Position numbers and translations under genes: made by a program. Below are positions 40,530 to 49,148 of a stretch of DNA of 57,255 nucleotides, piece by piece. Under the pieces are notes generated by a model, which had not been told where the DNA came from, did not search any database, and was given only the letters and a program-made list of their open reading frames with translations. How positions within the stretch are numbered: position 1 is the first letter of the stretch; each line of letters opens with the position of its first letter. This stretch comes from a virus, in IMG/VR virus record IMGVR_UViG_3300049489_000428, positions 1 through 57,255 of that record. One strand, given 5' to 3'.

Positions 40530-40978
40530 TTTCCAGTTGATCCAAATCCCTTGTCGCCTCTTTCGGACGACTTACTAAATTCATTTACTATCCTAAACTT
40601 AGGAGTTACAACAGGTATAATGACCAGTTGAGCAATTCTATCTCCAATATTTACGGTTTGAGGTTTTAACCAGTCTGCATTATCATTATACAAATAAACC
40701 ATAATTTCGCCCTGATAACCAGAATCAATTACTCCTACGCAATTTCCGAGACGCATATTGCGTTTAGCCATTCCACTTCTAGAAAACACTAGACCAACAT
40801 ATCCGGGTGGAATATCAACAGCCACTCCAGTTTTTACCAATACAGAGCACTGGGACATAATAGTTACGTTCTCTGCAGCTAATAGATCTGCTCCGGCGTC
40901 TATTAGATGTGCTCGATAAGGGATCCAATCTTCTACATTTTTATCTTGTGTTATAACTTTTAAATCAATAGATTCCAT
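40526..40978 (-). CDS. dut: dUTPase (trimeric)
   Basis: 150 aa. Motifs: DAGADLLA (I, about 27-34), RSGMAKRN (II), GVIDSGYQGEI (III), RIAQLVIIPV (IV) and RGDKGFGSTGK (V, C-terminal arm). It hydrolyses dUTP to dUMP, keeping uracil out of DNA and feeding dTMP. It overlaps the reductase start by 4 bp. In T5 a dUTPase gene likewise follows D15. Confidence 0.92.
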   Translation of the reverse strand: MESIDLKVITQDKNVEDWIPYRAHLIDAGADLLAAENVTIMSQCSVLVKTGVAVDIPPGYVGLVFSRSGMAKRNMRLGNCVGVIDSGYQGEIMVYLYNDNADWLKPQTVNIGDRIAQLVIIPVVTPKFRIVNEFSKSSERGDKGFGSTGK

Positions 40979-40987
40979 TTTATTCTC

Positions 40988-42205
40988 TTAACTTTTCACT
41001 AGGTATAGACTACCGGGTGGAGGAAGGATTGATGATTCTTGTCTGAAATTAGCCACTATTGCGGCACCAACATTAATGACTCTAGTATTATCTGATGTGG
41101 CAACTGTGCCCATAGGTGTTGAGCCATACAACTTATTTGGGTTAGAGAAATATGCCAGACGTGTGCAACTTGTTCCAGCAGCGGCACATACGTTATTATA
41201 GGCCATGACTGTTCTCCATTTCTCGATAGGGACAGCATATCCATGACCATAGGCATATGGGGATGTGCTTGGATCAACGTATGGATCATGAAGGGCTCCA
41301 AAATTATGACCTAGTTCGTGTGCGAAACTTAAATTGCTAACCGCACATCCCCTATTAACTGTAGTAAAAGCATAGCTACTATATGGACCAATCCACCCTA
41401 AACCGCAGTATTGTCCGTTCTCAATAATCATACTAACCATGTCGGCTTTGTATGTATTACGTAAAGTATGTATCTCATCCAGATACCCGTCCGCAGTACT
41501 GGTTAGTCTATTTAGATCTGTATTAAAATCCCCACTCTCAACATAACTGCTCACATACGTATATACTAAACGTAATCTTGGGAGTACTCCACTGTTGTAG
41601 TAGGCATTATTAACTGAGTCTATAGCCTGTTGCGCAAATGATTGAGCAGCAGAACCAATAGCTATTCCAGAGTTTGATGAGTAGACTACCATTACATCAA
41701 TTATAGTTCCGGAATCTGCGGATACGTCGGCATAGTTCGGTGGAAGCTTATAGGCAGAATTATCTGGATGATCTTCCTGAAATCCCTCAGGTAGTACTTC
41801 TTTAAGACTGTACGATCCATAATTGTTTGGTAAGATTTCATATATCTGTGCTTCATTAGTTATATTATCTAGTAGCCGTATATTACCAACTAGAGTACCA
41901 TTCGTATAGGTTAGAATAGCTTGACTTTTTCCGTGCGTTGGAATTTTTCCATAAAGTGTAAAATCATCATTAGTACGAATATCTTTATTAGTTACTATAA
42001 TATCAAAACTATTAGAGTCGAACGTATCAACGGTAATGGATCGCGATTGAAGTGCTCGCATATTCAAGGATACCGAGCGTTCCAGTGATCCTCGATTATC
42101 CATTCTTACTACTTTTTCATTTTCTACATTAAATAAGGGTTCGGCAGAAAGGTTAGTAGATATTACTAGTAAACTAAGTATTCCTACTAATATAGCTTTA
42201 TACAC
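40988..42205 (-). CDS. secreted metzincin (reprolysin-like M12) metalloprotease
   Basis: 405 aa with signal peptide (MYKAILVGILSLLVISTNLSA), a propeptide-like N-terminal 140 residues, and a catalytic domain with FAHELGHNFGALHD (about 299-312: HExxHxxGxxHD) and a Met-turn VMAY (about 340). Cys residues around NRGCAVS, NVCAAAGTSC suggest disulfides and periplasmic or extracellular folding. Such enzymes are known from free-living bacteria; it lies in a replication operon between dUTPase and flap endonuclease. Substrate unknown: envelope, pilus or rival proteins. Confidence 0.85.
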   Translation of the reverse strand: MYKAILVGILSLLVISTNLSAEPLFNVENEKVVRMDNRGSLERSVSLNMRALQSRSITVDTFDSNSFDIIVTNKDIRTNDDFTLYGKIPTHGKSQAILTYTNGTLVGNIRLLDNITNEAQIYEILPNNYGSYSLKEVLPEGFQEDHPDNSAYKLPPNYADVSADSGTIIDVMVVYSSNSGIAIGSAAQSFAQQAIDSVNNAYYNSGVLPRLRLVYTYVSSYVESGDFNTDLNRLTSTADGYLDEIHTLRNTYKADMVSMIIENGQYCGLGWIGPYSSYAFTTVNRGCAVSNLSFAHELGHNFGALHDPYVDPSTSPYAYGHGYAVPIEKWRTVMAYNNVCAAAGTSCTRLAYFSNPNKLYGSTPMGTVATSDNTRVINVGAAIVANFRQESSILPPPGSLYLVKS

Positions 42206-43079
42206 CTATATATTCCTCCAATTTGTTCTTTAAATCTTTTAGATTATCTTCACCTATGGCTTCTTCACAGAAACTTTTTAGATCCATTAATCTATAATTT
42301 AGAATTATTAATTCTGGTTGCTCATTTAGTTTCTTGATATAAACATACTTACTGTTTATTGGGAGTGCGTCGTAAATATCTAGTGCAGAACCATACTGTT
42401 CCACTAGTTGTTGTGCGCGTTTAGGACCAACTCCCTCAACACCTTTTACGCTATCTCCAGAATCACCTTGTAGACACTTAATACTGATGTAGTCCTCAAT
42501 AGAAAACTCATAGTGCTCATTCCAGTTCTCTTTAGTATATTCTTTTCTAGTCACATAAGAGAATTGTGAGACATTGTCGTCTATCAGTAGATTCCAGTCC
42601 TTATCACTAGAAGCTAGCCAGACCTTGATGCCCCACTCTTTACTTTTGTTGGAGATATAGGCGGCAATATCGTCAGCTTCAACTCCCTTATATTTTAACA
42701 ACAACCAGCTAGGTTTACGCTTACTAATGTATTCCATAGTCTGATTGAATTCTGTTAGAAAGTCCTGAAATGCTTTATTCTCTTCATCAGTAGCCTCTGC
42801 ATATTTTAATCTACGAGCCTCTTTGTAACTTGGGGATAATTTTAGTCGATAATCATATCCCCCATCACAGGCAATTATAATCTTGCCGGCATCATAAGAT
42901 TTTGCTAGAGATTCGATCACTCCTATATAATCTAGTGTGAAAGATTTCTGTTCTGGAATGTCCGTACTACCGCTCTTAGGGCGTGGTTTATATCTAAAAG
43001 CAAGGTTGAGAGCATCCACTACTAGTATTGTTTTTAAATCACCTCTTTGTGTGTTTAATTCTTCAAAGGTTTTAGCCAT
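42198..43079 (-). CDS. flap endonuclease / 5'-3' exonuclease (T5 D15-like)
   Basis: 293 aa. VVDALNLAFRYKPRP near the N-terminus, YKGVEADDIAAYI (about 129-141) and ASSDKDWNLLIDD give the metal-binding acidic residues. The helix-hairpin-helix GVEGVGPKRAQQLVEQYG (about 214-231) binds DNA. It removes 5' flaps and Okazaki primers. Same neighbours as T5 D15. The polymerase has no 5' nuclease domain, so this enzyme supplies it. Confidence 0.88.
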   Translation of the reverse strand: MAKTFEELNTQRGDLKTILVVDALNLAFRYKPRPKSGSTDIPEQKSFTLDYIGVIESLAKSYDAGKIIIACDGGYDYRLKLSPSYKEARRLKYAEATDEENKAFQDFLTEFNQTMEYISKRKPSWLLLKYKGVEADDIAAYISNKSKEWGIKVWLASSDKDWNLLIDDNVSQFSYVTRKEYTKENWNEHYEFSIEDYISIKCLQGDSGDSVKGVEGVGPKRAQQLVEQYGSALDIYDALPINSKYVYIKKLNEQPELIILNYRLMDLKSFCEEAIGEDNLKDLKNKLEEYIGV

Positions 43080-43519
43080 TGTGGTTTTTCATAATTAATC
43101 CAATCATTCAATAAACTTACACTGAATGAATATCCATCGACATTAATATGAGTATAGTTATAGTTTACGGTAGGTAAAGTATCGAAAGCTACAAATATCT
43201 TAGATCTGTCAAATTTAAAAATAAGTAAGGGATCTTTGTCCACTTCGGCTGCCTCTCTTACTGTCTGTTCCCACCATTGAATAAGTTGTGGGTTTTTACT
43301 TGTTAGTAGTTTGCTGGTGAAATGATCCTCTGCATAATTCTTAACCTCTACACAGTATTTCATGGGCATCTCCGGCAGATATAAATCACCCTTTAATTTA
43401 TGGGTTGGGGCAAGGGCGCCAGACATGGGCACCCTTTCCCACTGTAAACCTGTTAATTCTCTTAGGAGATCTCGTACTACCGTTTCACCGCGCGCACCTT
43501 TTGCTCGCGAATCTGTCAT
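43055..43519 (-). CDS. Hjc-like Holliday junction resolvase (T5 D14 position)
   Basis: 154 aa. KGARGETVVRDLLRELTG, WERVPMSGAL, KGDLYLPE and YCVEVKNY (about 55-62) match the PD-(D/E)xK core of Hjc-type resolvases (Glu, Gly-Asp, Glu-x-Lys). The aromatic-rich C-terminus is specific to phages. Overlaps D15-like by 25 bp and the SbcC-like gene by 4 bp. It probably resolves recombination branches before packaging. Confidence 0.75.
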   Translation of the reverse strand: MTDSRAKGARGETVVRDLLRELTGLQWERVPMSGALAPTHKLKGDLYLPEMPMKYCVEVKNYAEDHFTSKLLTSKNPQLIQWWEQTVREAAEVDKDPLLIFKFDRSKIFVAFDTLPTVNYNYTHINVDGYSFSVSLLNDWINYEKPQWLKPLKN

Positions 43520-45315
43520 TGTAATTCTAACCTACTCATTCCGCCAGTCTTAATGACTGATATTTTATTCAGTAGAGGATGTGAAAATGAGTGCGATACT
43601 AGAAAGGTATTCAAATTCTCTTCCTTCAGCAGCACTTCGATTAAGCGTTCTCTACCTTCATCATCTAGAGTATCACACACTTCATCTAGAACTAGAAGAT
43701 TGATTCTAGACTTAGCAATTGTAGCCATCAGTTTTCTAATAGCTAGCAGAGTCGCTGTAGTAACTCTAGCTAACTCTCCAGCAGATAAAGCCACTATATC
43801 GACAGAAGCTCCATTATCGTTAATAACAATATTTAATTTATCATTATTTATGATGAAGAATAGCTGAAACCTACCATCTGATAATTCTTCTAGATATGTG
43901 TTAGTCGCTGACTCTAGATCTTTTACTGAATTTTCTATTTTATATGCTAATAGTCCGTTTGTGCTAAAAGCATTTTTTAGAATCTCTAAATCTTTATATA
44001 AAGCAGTATTTAGTTCTAGGGCTTTTTTACTTGTGGCTAACTTTTCGGAGAACTCAGTATATTGCTTCGCAATTAATTCTCTTCGAGCATTCTCCTCAAT
44101 AGCCTGCTTATTGTGGCGTTTAACCGCAGCTATTTGCTCCTCTATACTAGCTATTCTCGTTTTCAGCTCTTTAGCTTTAACGTTTAAGTCTTCCAGTACC
44201 GGAGCCTCTATAGGCAATTTTTTATCATACAGAGAGGAGTATTTTTCAAACGACTCAATATTATCTAGATGTACCTTAACTGCAGCATTCTGCTCTTTTA
44301 GATAATTGAGAAGTGCCACTAAGCTCTTTGTAGCGTCTTTTAACTCCTTAATTTTTGTAGTACGCTCTTCGATATACTCTTCTTTAAAGTCTGGATTTAC
44401 TTCCTGCGTACACGTGGGGCAGAGCTCATGCAGTTTACTAATATTAGCAACTTCTTTTTCTAGAATCTTAATAGTATTTTCATTAATATTAATATTCTTT
44501 GTTATTGGGGCGGTATCCTCATACTGCCAATTTCCAGTTAGAGATTCGATTGGGATGGCATCAAGTATTGATTTATACTGATTATTCTTTTCTATGTTAG
44601 CACGAATAGAACTAATATTAGAGATAGTACTTGTAAGAGTATTATACTCGTTAGCAAGTTCCGTTGGATATTCTATCTCTTCTAAGATAGGCAGAGGTTC
44701 AAAAACTGGAGACTTACCTTTAAGCCAAGATTCGTAGGTGGTACACTCCCCCTCTTGACTCTTAATTATAAGAGATATATTTTTTAATGCCGCTTTAACC
44801 TTCTCATGTTTTTCAACATAGCGTTCAAGGTTTAATAGATCAATTAGAAATTTTTTGCGATTGGTGTCTGTGGCTGTGAGAAACTGTAATGAAGAATTAA
44901 GATTTTGGTAAACAAGCTGACTTATAATTTTAACGTCTGTGGCAAACATATCCTCAATGAGTTTATAAGTTGCCGTAGCGGTATGTTGTGATATGTCGTC
45001 GCCATTTCTCTCCAAAATTACTTTTTGAGAAGTTGGAGTGCGTTTAACTATTACCCTATATTCGTCGTTATTTACCTTCCATCTGACACTTCCACCAAAA
45101 TCCTTACGTCCTGCATAGCGGTTTAGTAGATCGGCTTTCTTGTACCCCTTTGAATTTTTATTAAACAGTAACTCTTCTAGGATATATGGAATACTGCTTT
45201 TACCATGACCATTCTTACCCACTAATTGAGTTAATCTATTATCTACAAAACTAATATAGTTATCTTCGCCGTAAGATAACATATTGTACCACGACATATC
45301 AATTAATGTAATCAT
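43516..45315 (-). CDS. SbcC/Rad50-like ATPase (T5 D13-like)
   Basis: 599 aa. Walker A GKNGHGKSSIPY (about 34-45), a long coiled coil with a zinc-hook CPTC (LCPTCTQEVNPDF, about 299), signature LSAGELARVTTATLLAIRK (about 506), Walker B NLLVLDEVCDTLDDEGRE and H-loop FLVSHSF. Partner of the SbcD-like nuclease in end processing. Overlaps both neighbours. Short compared with bacterial SbcC, as in T4 gp46 and T5 D13. Confidence 0.9.
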   Translation of the reverse strand: MITLIDMSWYNMLSYGEDNYISFVDNRLTQLVGKNGHGKSSIPYILEELLFNKNSKGYKKADLLNRYAGRKDFGGSVRWKVNNDEYRVIVKRTPTSQKVILERNGDDISQHTATATYKLIEDMFATDVKIISQLVYQNLNSSLQFLTATDTNRKKFLIDLLNLERYVEKHEKVKAALKNISLIIKSQEGECTTYESWLKGKSPVFEPLPILEEIEYPTELANEYNTLTSTISNISSIRANIEKNNQYKSILDAIPIESLTGNWQYEDTAPITKNININENTIKILEKEVANISKLHELCPTCTQEVNPDFKEEYIEERTTKIKELKDATKSLVALLNYLKEQNAAVKVHLDNIESFEKYSSLYDKKLPIEAPVLEDLNVKAKELKTRIASIEEQIAAVKRHNKQAIEENARRELIAKQYTEFSEKLATSKKALELNTALYKDLEILKNAFSTNGLLAYKIENSVKDLESATNTYLEELSDGRFQLFFIINNDKLNIVINDNGASVDIVALSAGELARVTTATLLAIRKLMATIAKSRINLLVLDEVCDTLDDEGRERLIEVLLKEENLNTFLVSHSFSHPLLNKISVIKTGGMSRLELQ

Positions 45316-46240
45316 GATATACTTTTAATAATTCCTTGACCTTGTTTGGTTCTATCTCCATGATGTAATTTAGAAACTCTGATAATTCTTCCTCCATACT
45401 CATATCATCTGTAAGTATTAGAGTTGCTTCACTACTATTACGTTTTAACTTTTTATCTAGTAGTTCAGAGTTCTCTATCTTATTCAAGTCATCCACATTA
45501 CTCGTAATTTCATATATCGTATGATGGAAATCGGTTTTTACCATTTCACTAACATCTGTAATAGTTTTACGTAGTAACTGTGGCATTTGTAAATCAAGCC
45601 ACTCATACTCCATCATGTCAGTATCAATAATAATACAACCGTTTTGTACCTCGGCGCGGTGAAAACTTGTAGTTAACGGAGATCCTGGGTAAACAATGTT
45701 TCTTTGACTGTTGTCATTACTATGTAAGTCGCCAGCAAAGACGATACTCCAACCATTAAATAGGTCGAGATTAACTTCTGGAGTAACGTGTGGGGGGATC
45801 TCCCCTCGAACATGTGTGAATAAAATCTTATTTTGGAAATCATAATCCCTTGGGTTATCTGCCCACTCTTTTAAACGGTTATATGGAATAATATCAAATT
45901 CGTCAGTGCTGTATATTTCATCGATAATTTTTACGTGATTCGATAGTCCGGTTACTAGAGGTTTTAGTTTAGTTAGAAATGTTGTGTACTTGCTAATAGC
46001 TTCATGATTTCCAGAATAGACTAGTGTTGGTTTATTGCAGGTATTTACAAATTCAATAAATATTCCTAGCTCATCTAGAGTAGGCACTCTGTCAAAAATG
46101 TCTCCACCTACAATGTGTAGATCGCACGGTATGTTATTCAACTTCGCTATTAGCTCTTTATATCTATTCAACTGCCACTCTGTTGGAACGTTCTTCTGCC
46201 CAAGTTTAATATGCCAGTCTGCGGAGAAAAGTATTTTCAT
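45299..46240 (-). CDS. SbcD/Mre11-like nuclease (T5 D12-like)
   Basis: 313 aa. Calcineurin-like phosphoesterase motifs: SADWHIK (I, Asp-x-His), GGDIFDRVPTL (II), SGNHEAIS (III), FTHVRGEIPP (IV) and AGDLHSND (V). Forms a complex with the SbcC-like ATPase that trims double-strand ends and hairpins. The start lies just beyond the terminator-like hairpin at 46249-46275, so its level may be set by read-through. Confidence 0.9.
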   Translation of the reverse strand: MKILFSADWHIKLGQKNVPTEWQLNRYKELIAKLNNIPCDLHIVGGDIFDRVPTLDELGIFIEFVNTCNKPTLVYSGNHEAISKYTTFLTKLKPLVTGLSNHVKIIDEIYSTDEFDIIPYNRLKEWADNPRDYDFQNKILFTHVRGEIPPHVTPEVNLDLFNGWSIVFAGDLHSNDNSQRNIVYPGSPLTTSFHRAEVQNGCIIIDTDMMEYEWLDLQMPQLLRKTITDVSEMVKTDFHHTIYEITSNVDDLNKIENSELLDKKLKRNSSEATLILTDDMSMEEELSEFLNYIMEIEPNKVKELLKVYHDYIN

Positions 46241-46248
46241 AGAAAATT

Positions 46249-46275
46249 AAAGCCCGCGATACAACCGCGGGCTTT
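46249..46275 (-). terminator. intra-operon terminator before D12-like gene
   Basis: 10-bp stem AAAGCCCGCG / CGCGGGCTTT with a minus-strand tail AATTTTC. It follows the ssDNA-binding gene and probably lowers expression of the recombination genes relative to it. Confidence 0.75.
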
Positions 46276-46280
46276 GGTCC

Positions 46281-46922
46281 TTACTGCGGTAGGTCGTCAG
46301 TACTTCCAACCTTAGTTTCAGCTGGATGTTCGGCTTCAGACGAAGTACCTTGTTTTGATAGAAATGTCAGTTGCTGCTCTGGCGTTGGACGTGGGACAAT
46401 TTCTTCAATAGGCTTCAAGTCCTTGATTAGTTCACGTTCCTCGGCTGTAAGAGCGCGAGGCTTCAGACGTAGAACCTGGAGCGTGTATTCCACATTGAAT
46501 GGAAGCGGTCCGGTCTTTTCTTTCTTAAAGTGAATATCGTAACCAGTATCAGGATTGGTAGGATCTCCAAGATCCTCCGCTGCGCTCTTGATTTGTTGGA
46601 AAAGCTTTTTCTTGAGATTAACAAGAACCACTTTCTTTTCCGTAGGATCAATAGCCTGAACTACATACGACCATGTGCACTTAGCGTCTGGATAGAATTC
46701 ACGGACATGGTCCGGTTCTACATTTGTAAACTTCTCTAGGTTCCTATCAAAGGCTAGGCATTCAAGCGGAATATCTTTGTTATTCTCACCCTTTAGCCAA
46801 TATACATATCTTGGGAGAACCTCTCCCACGAAACGAAGAACGTTATCTCCGTCCTTAAACTTATATTGATTCTCAATGCCTTTCTTAGCACTGCCCTTAA
46901 CGTCACCGAATGCAATTCCCAT
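46281..46922 (-). CDS. single-stranded DNA-binding protein (putative)
   Basis: 213 aa. FKDGDNVLRFVGEVLPRYVYWLKG at about 22-45 is the OB-fold start common in phage SSB proteins. The body is basic (NLKKKLFQQIKSAAEDLG). The acidic tail (EAEHPAETKVGSTDDLPQ) would dock replication partners. The position between recombination and helicase genes and its own terminator fit an abundant SSB. Confidence 0.7.
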   Translation of the reverse strand: MGIAFGDVKGSAKKGIENQYKFKDGDNVLRFVGEVLPRYVYWLKGENNKDIPLECLAFDRNLEKFTNVEPDHVREFYPDAKCTWSYVVQAIDPTEKKVVLVNLKKKLFQQIKSAAEDLGDPTNPDTGYDIHFKKEKTGPLPFNVEYTLQVLRLKPRALTAEERELIKDLKPIEEIVPRPTPEQQLTFLSKQGTSSEAEHPAETKVGSTDDLPQ

Positions 46923-46926
46923 ATTT

Positions 46927-47280
46927 TTAATCCTCGTGTATAAAGTATATTAGTCGTTGTTTAGCGTCTAATCTTAAAAGTCTGTTTAGCCTTAATATTG
47001 GTTCACTGACACCACAGAAGTCCATGTACGTTGCCCTAAAACCATTAAACCAATAGTTAAAATGGTTACGTTGTGAGGCAAGTTTAAGTGCTTCTATCTT
47101 CTCGTCATCAGTAATCGTTCTTAAAGCCAAAAACGTTTTTGGTTTTAGTAAATAACTTTTCCCACTATAAATAGGAGAAGCCTCTACAGTAAGCCTTTCA
47201 ATTATTTTTAGAATGTTTCTGTTTGTCTTAGCGTCTTTAATTATCGCTTTCCAATTGTAAAATAAGATCGAATTACTCAC
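46927..47280 (-). CDS. hypothetical protein, 117 aa (T5 D11 position)
   Basis: GTG start at 47280. SNSILFYNWKAIIKDAKTNRNILKIIERL..., basic and helical, ending LDAKQRLIYFIHED. No domain recognised. The promoter at 47291-47320 predicts transcript start about 4 nt before the GTG, so translation may be nearly leaderless. It lies between the SF2 helicase and SSB genes. Confidence 0.65.
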   Translation of the reverse strand: MSNSILFYNWKAIIKDAKTNRNILKIIERLTVEASPIYSGKSYLLKPKTFLALRTITDDEKIEALKLASQRNHFNYWFNGFRATYMDFCGVSEPILRLNRLLRLDAKQRLIYFIHED

Positions 47281-47290
47281 TGTATTTATT

Positions 47291-47320
47291 ATTATAGCAC
47301 ACTGACGAAAACATTTTCAA
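47291..47320 (-). promoter_or_regulatory. extended -10 promoter before SSB and recombination genes
   Basis: TTGAAA (47315-47320), 18-bp spacer, TGC-TATAAT (47291-47296). TGnTATAAT also occurs at 39043 and 55529, suggesting one class of middle promoters. Confidence 0.65.
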
Positions 47321-47322
47321 AT

Positions 47323-48636
47323 CTATTTTTCATCAAGCGTGAATATCTTATAACCCTTGCTTATATAATAAGCCTTTCTCATTGAAGCTTGATTCTTAGA
47401 AATATTGTCTGCTAGATTTAGATCAATAACTAAGGGTGTGCGCTTTCCTTCCACAATACGCTGTATTCGTCCAATCAATTGCTCTAGATTAAGGACATTA
47501 TTGATAGGGCACGCTAGAATTAAGCATGATAGCTCGTTAAGGGAGATACCCTCTGAAAAGATAGCTCGAGATCCGTATAGAATGTCATATGTATTATTTC
47601 GTATCCCATCCATTAAAACTGTGCGCTCTTGAAAATCTTTTACATTACCTGTAATCACACATGCACGATCTCCGGAGCGTCTAGCACAAGACTCTAGAAA
47701 GTTTACTCTATCTGAAACTACTAGTACCTTATGACCCTTATCAGCCATAGTATCGGCTAGTCTGTGCACTAGGTTTCGATAATCTTCATTATTTCCTAGT
47801 TCAGTCATAGATTCTGCCCAGTGATTTCCAGCAAGGATTCTTAGCTTCGACTTCACTACTAGAACATTGGGGTTAACTCTATTTTCTGCTTCTGGTTGAT
47901 AAATGACGTTTCCAAAAAAGTCTCTGAATAAAACATGTTTTTTATCTTTACGTTGTATAGTTCCGGAAAGACCTATTCTGTAGCGAGCCCAAAGTTTATC
48001 AAGAACATCAGAAAAGGTTGTTGCTGGAATATGATGCATCTCATCCAAGATAACCAATCCAAACATTTTATGGATGCGATCTACGTCCTTTCTAAGTGTT
48101 TGAATATTGGCAACTATAATAGGTTTATCCAACCCATCCCACTTTCCGGCACCAATAATACCTGGAGTAATATTTAATACTTTTTCTATATCACTGATCC
48201 ACTGATCCCTCAGTGCTGTAGTATGTGTAATAACTAATGTCTTTTGAGCAAACTTACTGGCTATAGCTATTCCGGTGTAAGTTTTACCCCAACTTACAGG
48301 AGCATTAATAATACAACTATCGCTGATATGGTCATAGATAGCCTGTTGACTTGGTCTCAGTACTAAGGTATGCTTGGGGAAGTCCACTAGCACACTAGTA
48401 CGATTATCTTCAATCTGATAGTCGTCTGGAATTAAGTCAAATCTGCCTTGCGGGATAGAAAAGTATCCTTTAGGAAATCTAATATAATTTTTAATTACTT
48501 CGGCAACTTCTCGCTGCTTAATTCGGGTCATATATTCGTCCTCTAACTTGTATGTTAGAGAATGTATAAGAGCTTCCTCGTGAGCCCTGTCTTTTACCGG
48601 CAGCATAATCCTACTAGTTACAACAGCTTTATTCAT
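47323..48636 (-). CDS. SF2 DNA helicase (T5 D10-like)
   Basis: 437 aa. Q-like region VLRPSQQAIYDHI, motif I NAPVSWGKTYTGIAIA (about 110-125; Trp in place of the usual Gly), motif II ILDEMHH (about 195), motif III LSGTIQR, motif V region SRAIFSEGISLNEL and motif VI QLIGRIQR (about 388). UvsW/D10-type branch-migration helicase for recombination-dependent replication. Overlaps the upstream gene by ATGA. Confidence 0.85.
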   Translation of the reverse strand: MNKAVVTSRIMLPVKDRAHEEALIHSLTYKLEDEYMTRIKQREVAEVIKNYIRFPKGYFSIPQGRFDLIPDDYQIEDNRTSVLVDFPKHTLVLRPSQQAIYDHISDSCIINAPVSWGKTYTGIAIASKFAQKTLVITHTTALRDQWISDIEKVLNITPGIIGAGKWDGLDKPIIVANIQTLRKDVDRIHKMFGLVILDEMHHIPATTFSDVLDKLWARYRIGLSGTIQRKDKKHVLFRDFFGNVIYQPEAENRVNPNVLVVKSKLRILAGNHWAESMTELGNNEDYRNLVHRLADTMADKGHKVLVVSDRVNFLESCARRSGDRACVITGNVKDFQERTVLMDGIRNNTYDILYGSRAIFSEGISLNELSCLILACPINNVLNLEQLIGRIQRIVEGKRTPLVIDLNLADNISKNQASMRKAYYISKGYKIFTLDEK

Positions 48637-49148
48637 ATTTTAATTTTAGATTTTCTAAGATAAGGAGTACGTGACATTCCTAATAGGATGTATCCTTTTT
48701 CTACTAACGCTACTATGGCGTATTCTTCCTCCAATTTTATTGGACGATATAATATGATCGGACAGTGACAATTCTCTAGTACCAATACCGTAGCATTTTT
48801 ATACGGAAAGTGTCTCTCAACCTTTTTAGTAATTACCGGTACTAGAGTTTGTCTTTTGTATGTGAATAACCTACCTGTAGAATCTATAAAGTATGTATAA
48901 ATTCTAGCAAATACAACTAGACTACCTAATGTTAAAACAGCTTTTTTCAATGGAAGAATTTTTAGATCTTCCATTGATTGTAACGCCACTCTTCTGATTG
49001 GAAAGGTTCCCGGAAGACTAACGTCGTCTACTATGTATGGATTACCCGATTTAGTATAGTATACTAGTCTATATTCCTCAGACTTTATTGTCCCCTGCTT
49101 CGGAATTGGATAAACAGGAAATTTGATACTGTTTAAAGTTTTCTGCAT
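48633..49148 (-). CDS. hypothetical protein, 171 aa
   Basis: Begins MQKTLNSIKFPVYPIPKQGT, basic and beta-rich, ending MSRTPYLRKSKIKI. Start at 49148 chosen for GGAAGAG upstream; it overlaps the polymerase end by 71 bp in another frame, and the frame extends to 49187. No domain recognised. It sits between polymerase and D10-like helicase. Confidence 0.6.
   Translation of the reverse strand: MQKTLNSIKFPVYPIPKQGTIKSEEYRLVYYTKSGNPYIVDDVSLPGTFPIRRVALQSMEDLKILPLKKAVLTLGSLVVFARIYTYFIDSTGRLFTYKRQTLVPVITKKVERHFPYKNATVLVLENCHCPIILYRPIKLEEEYAIVALVEKGYILLGMSRTPYLRKSKIKI

Noticed and set aside
43553-44581. Plus-strand ORFs of 91-135 aa opposite the SbcC-like gene
   Set aside because: Ser-rich reverse translations of the coiled-coil gene; no ribosome sites.
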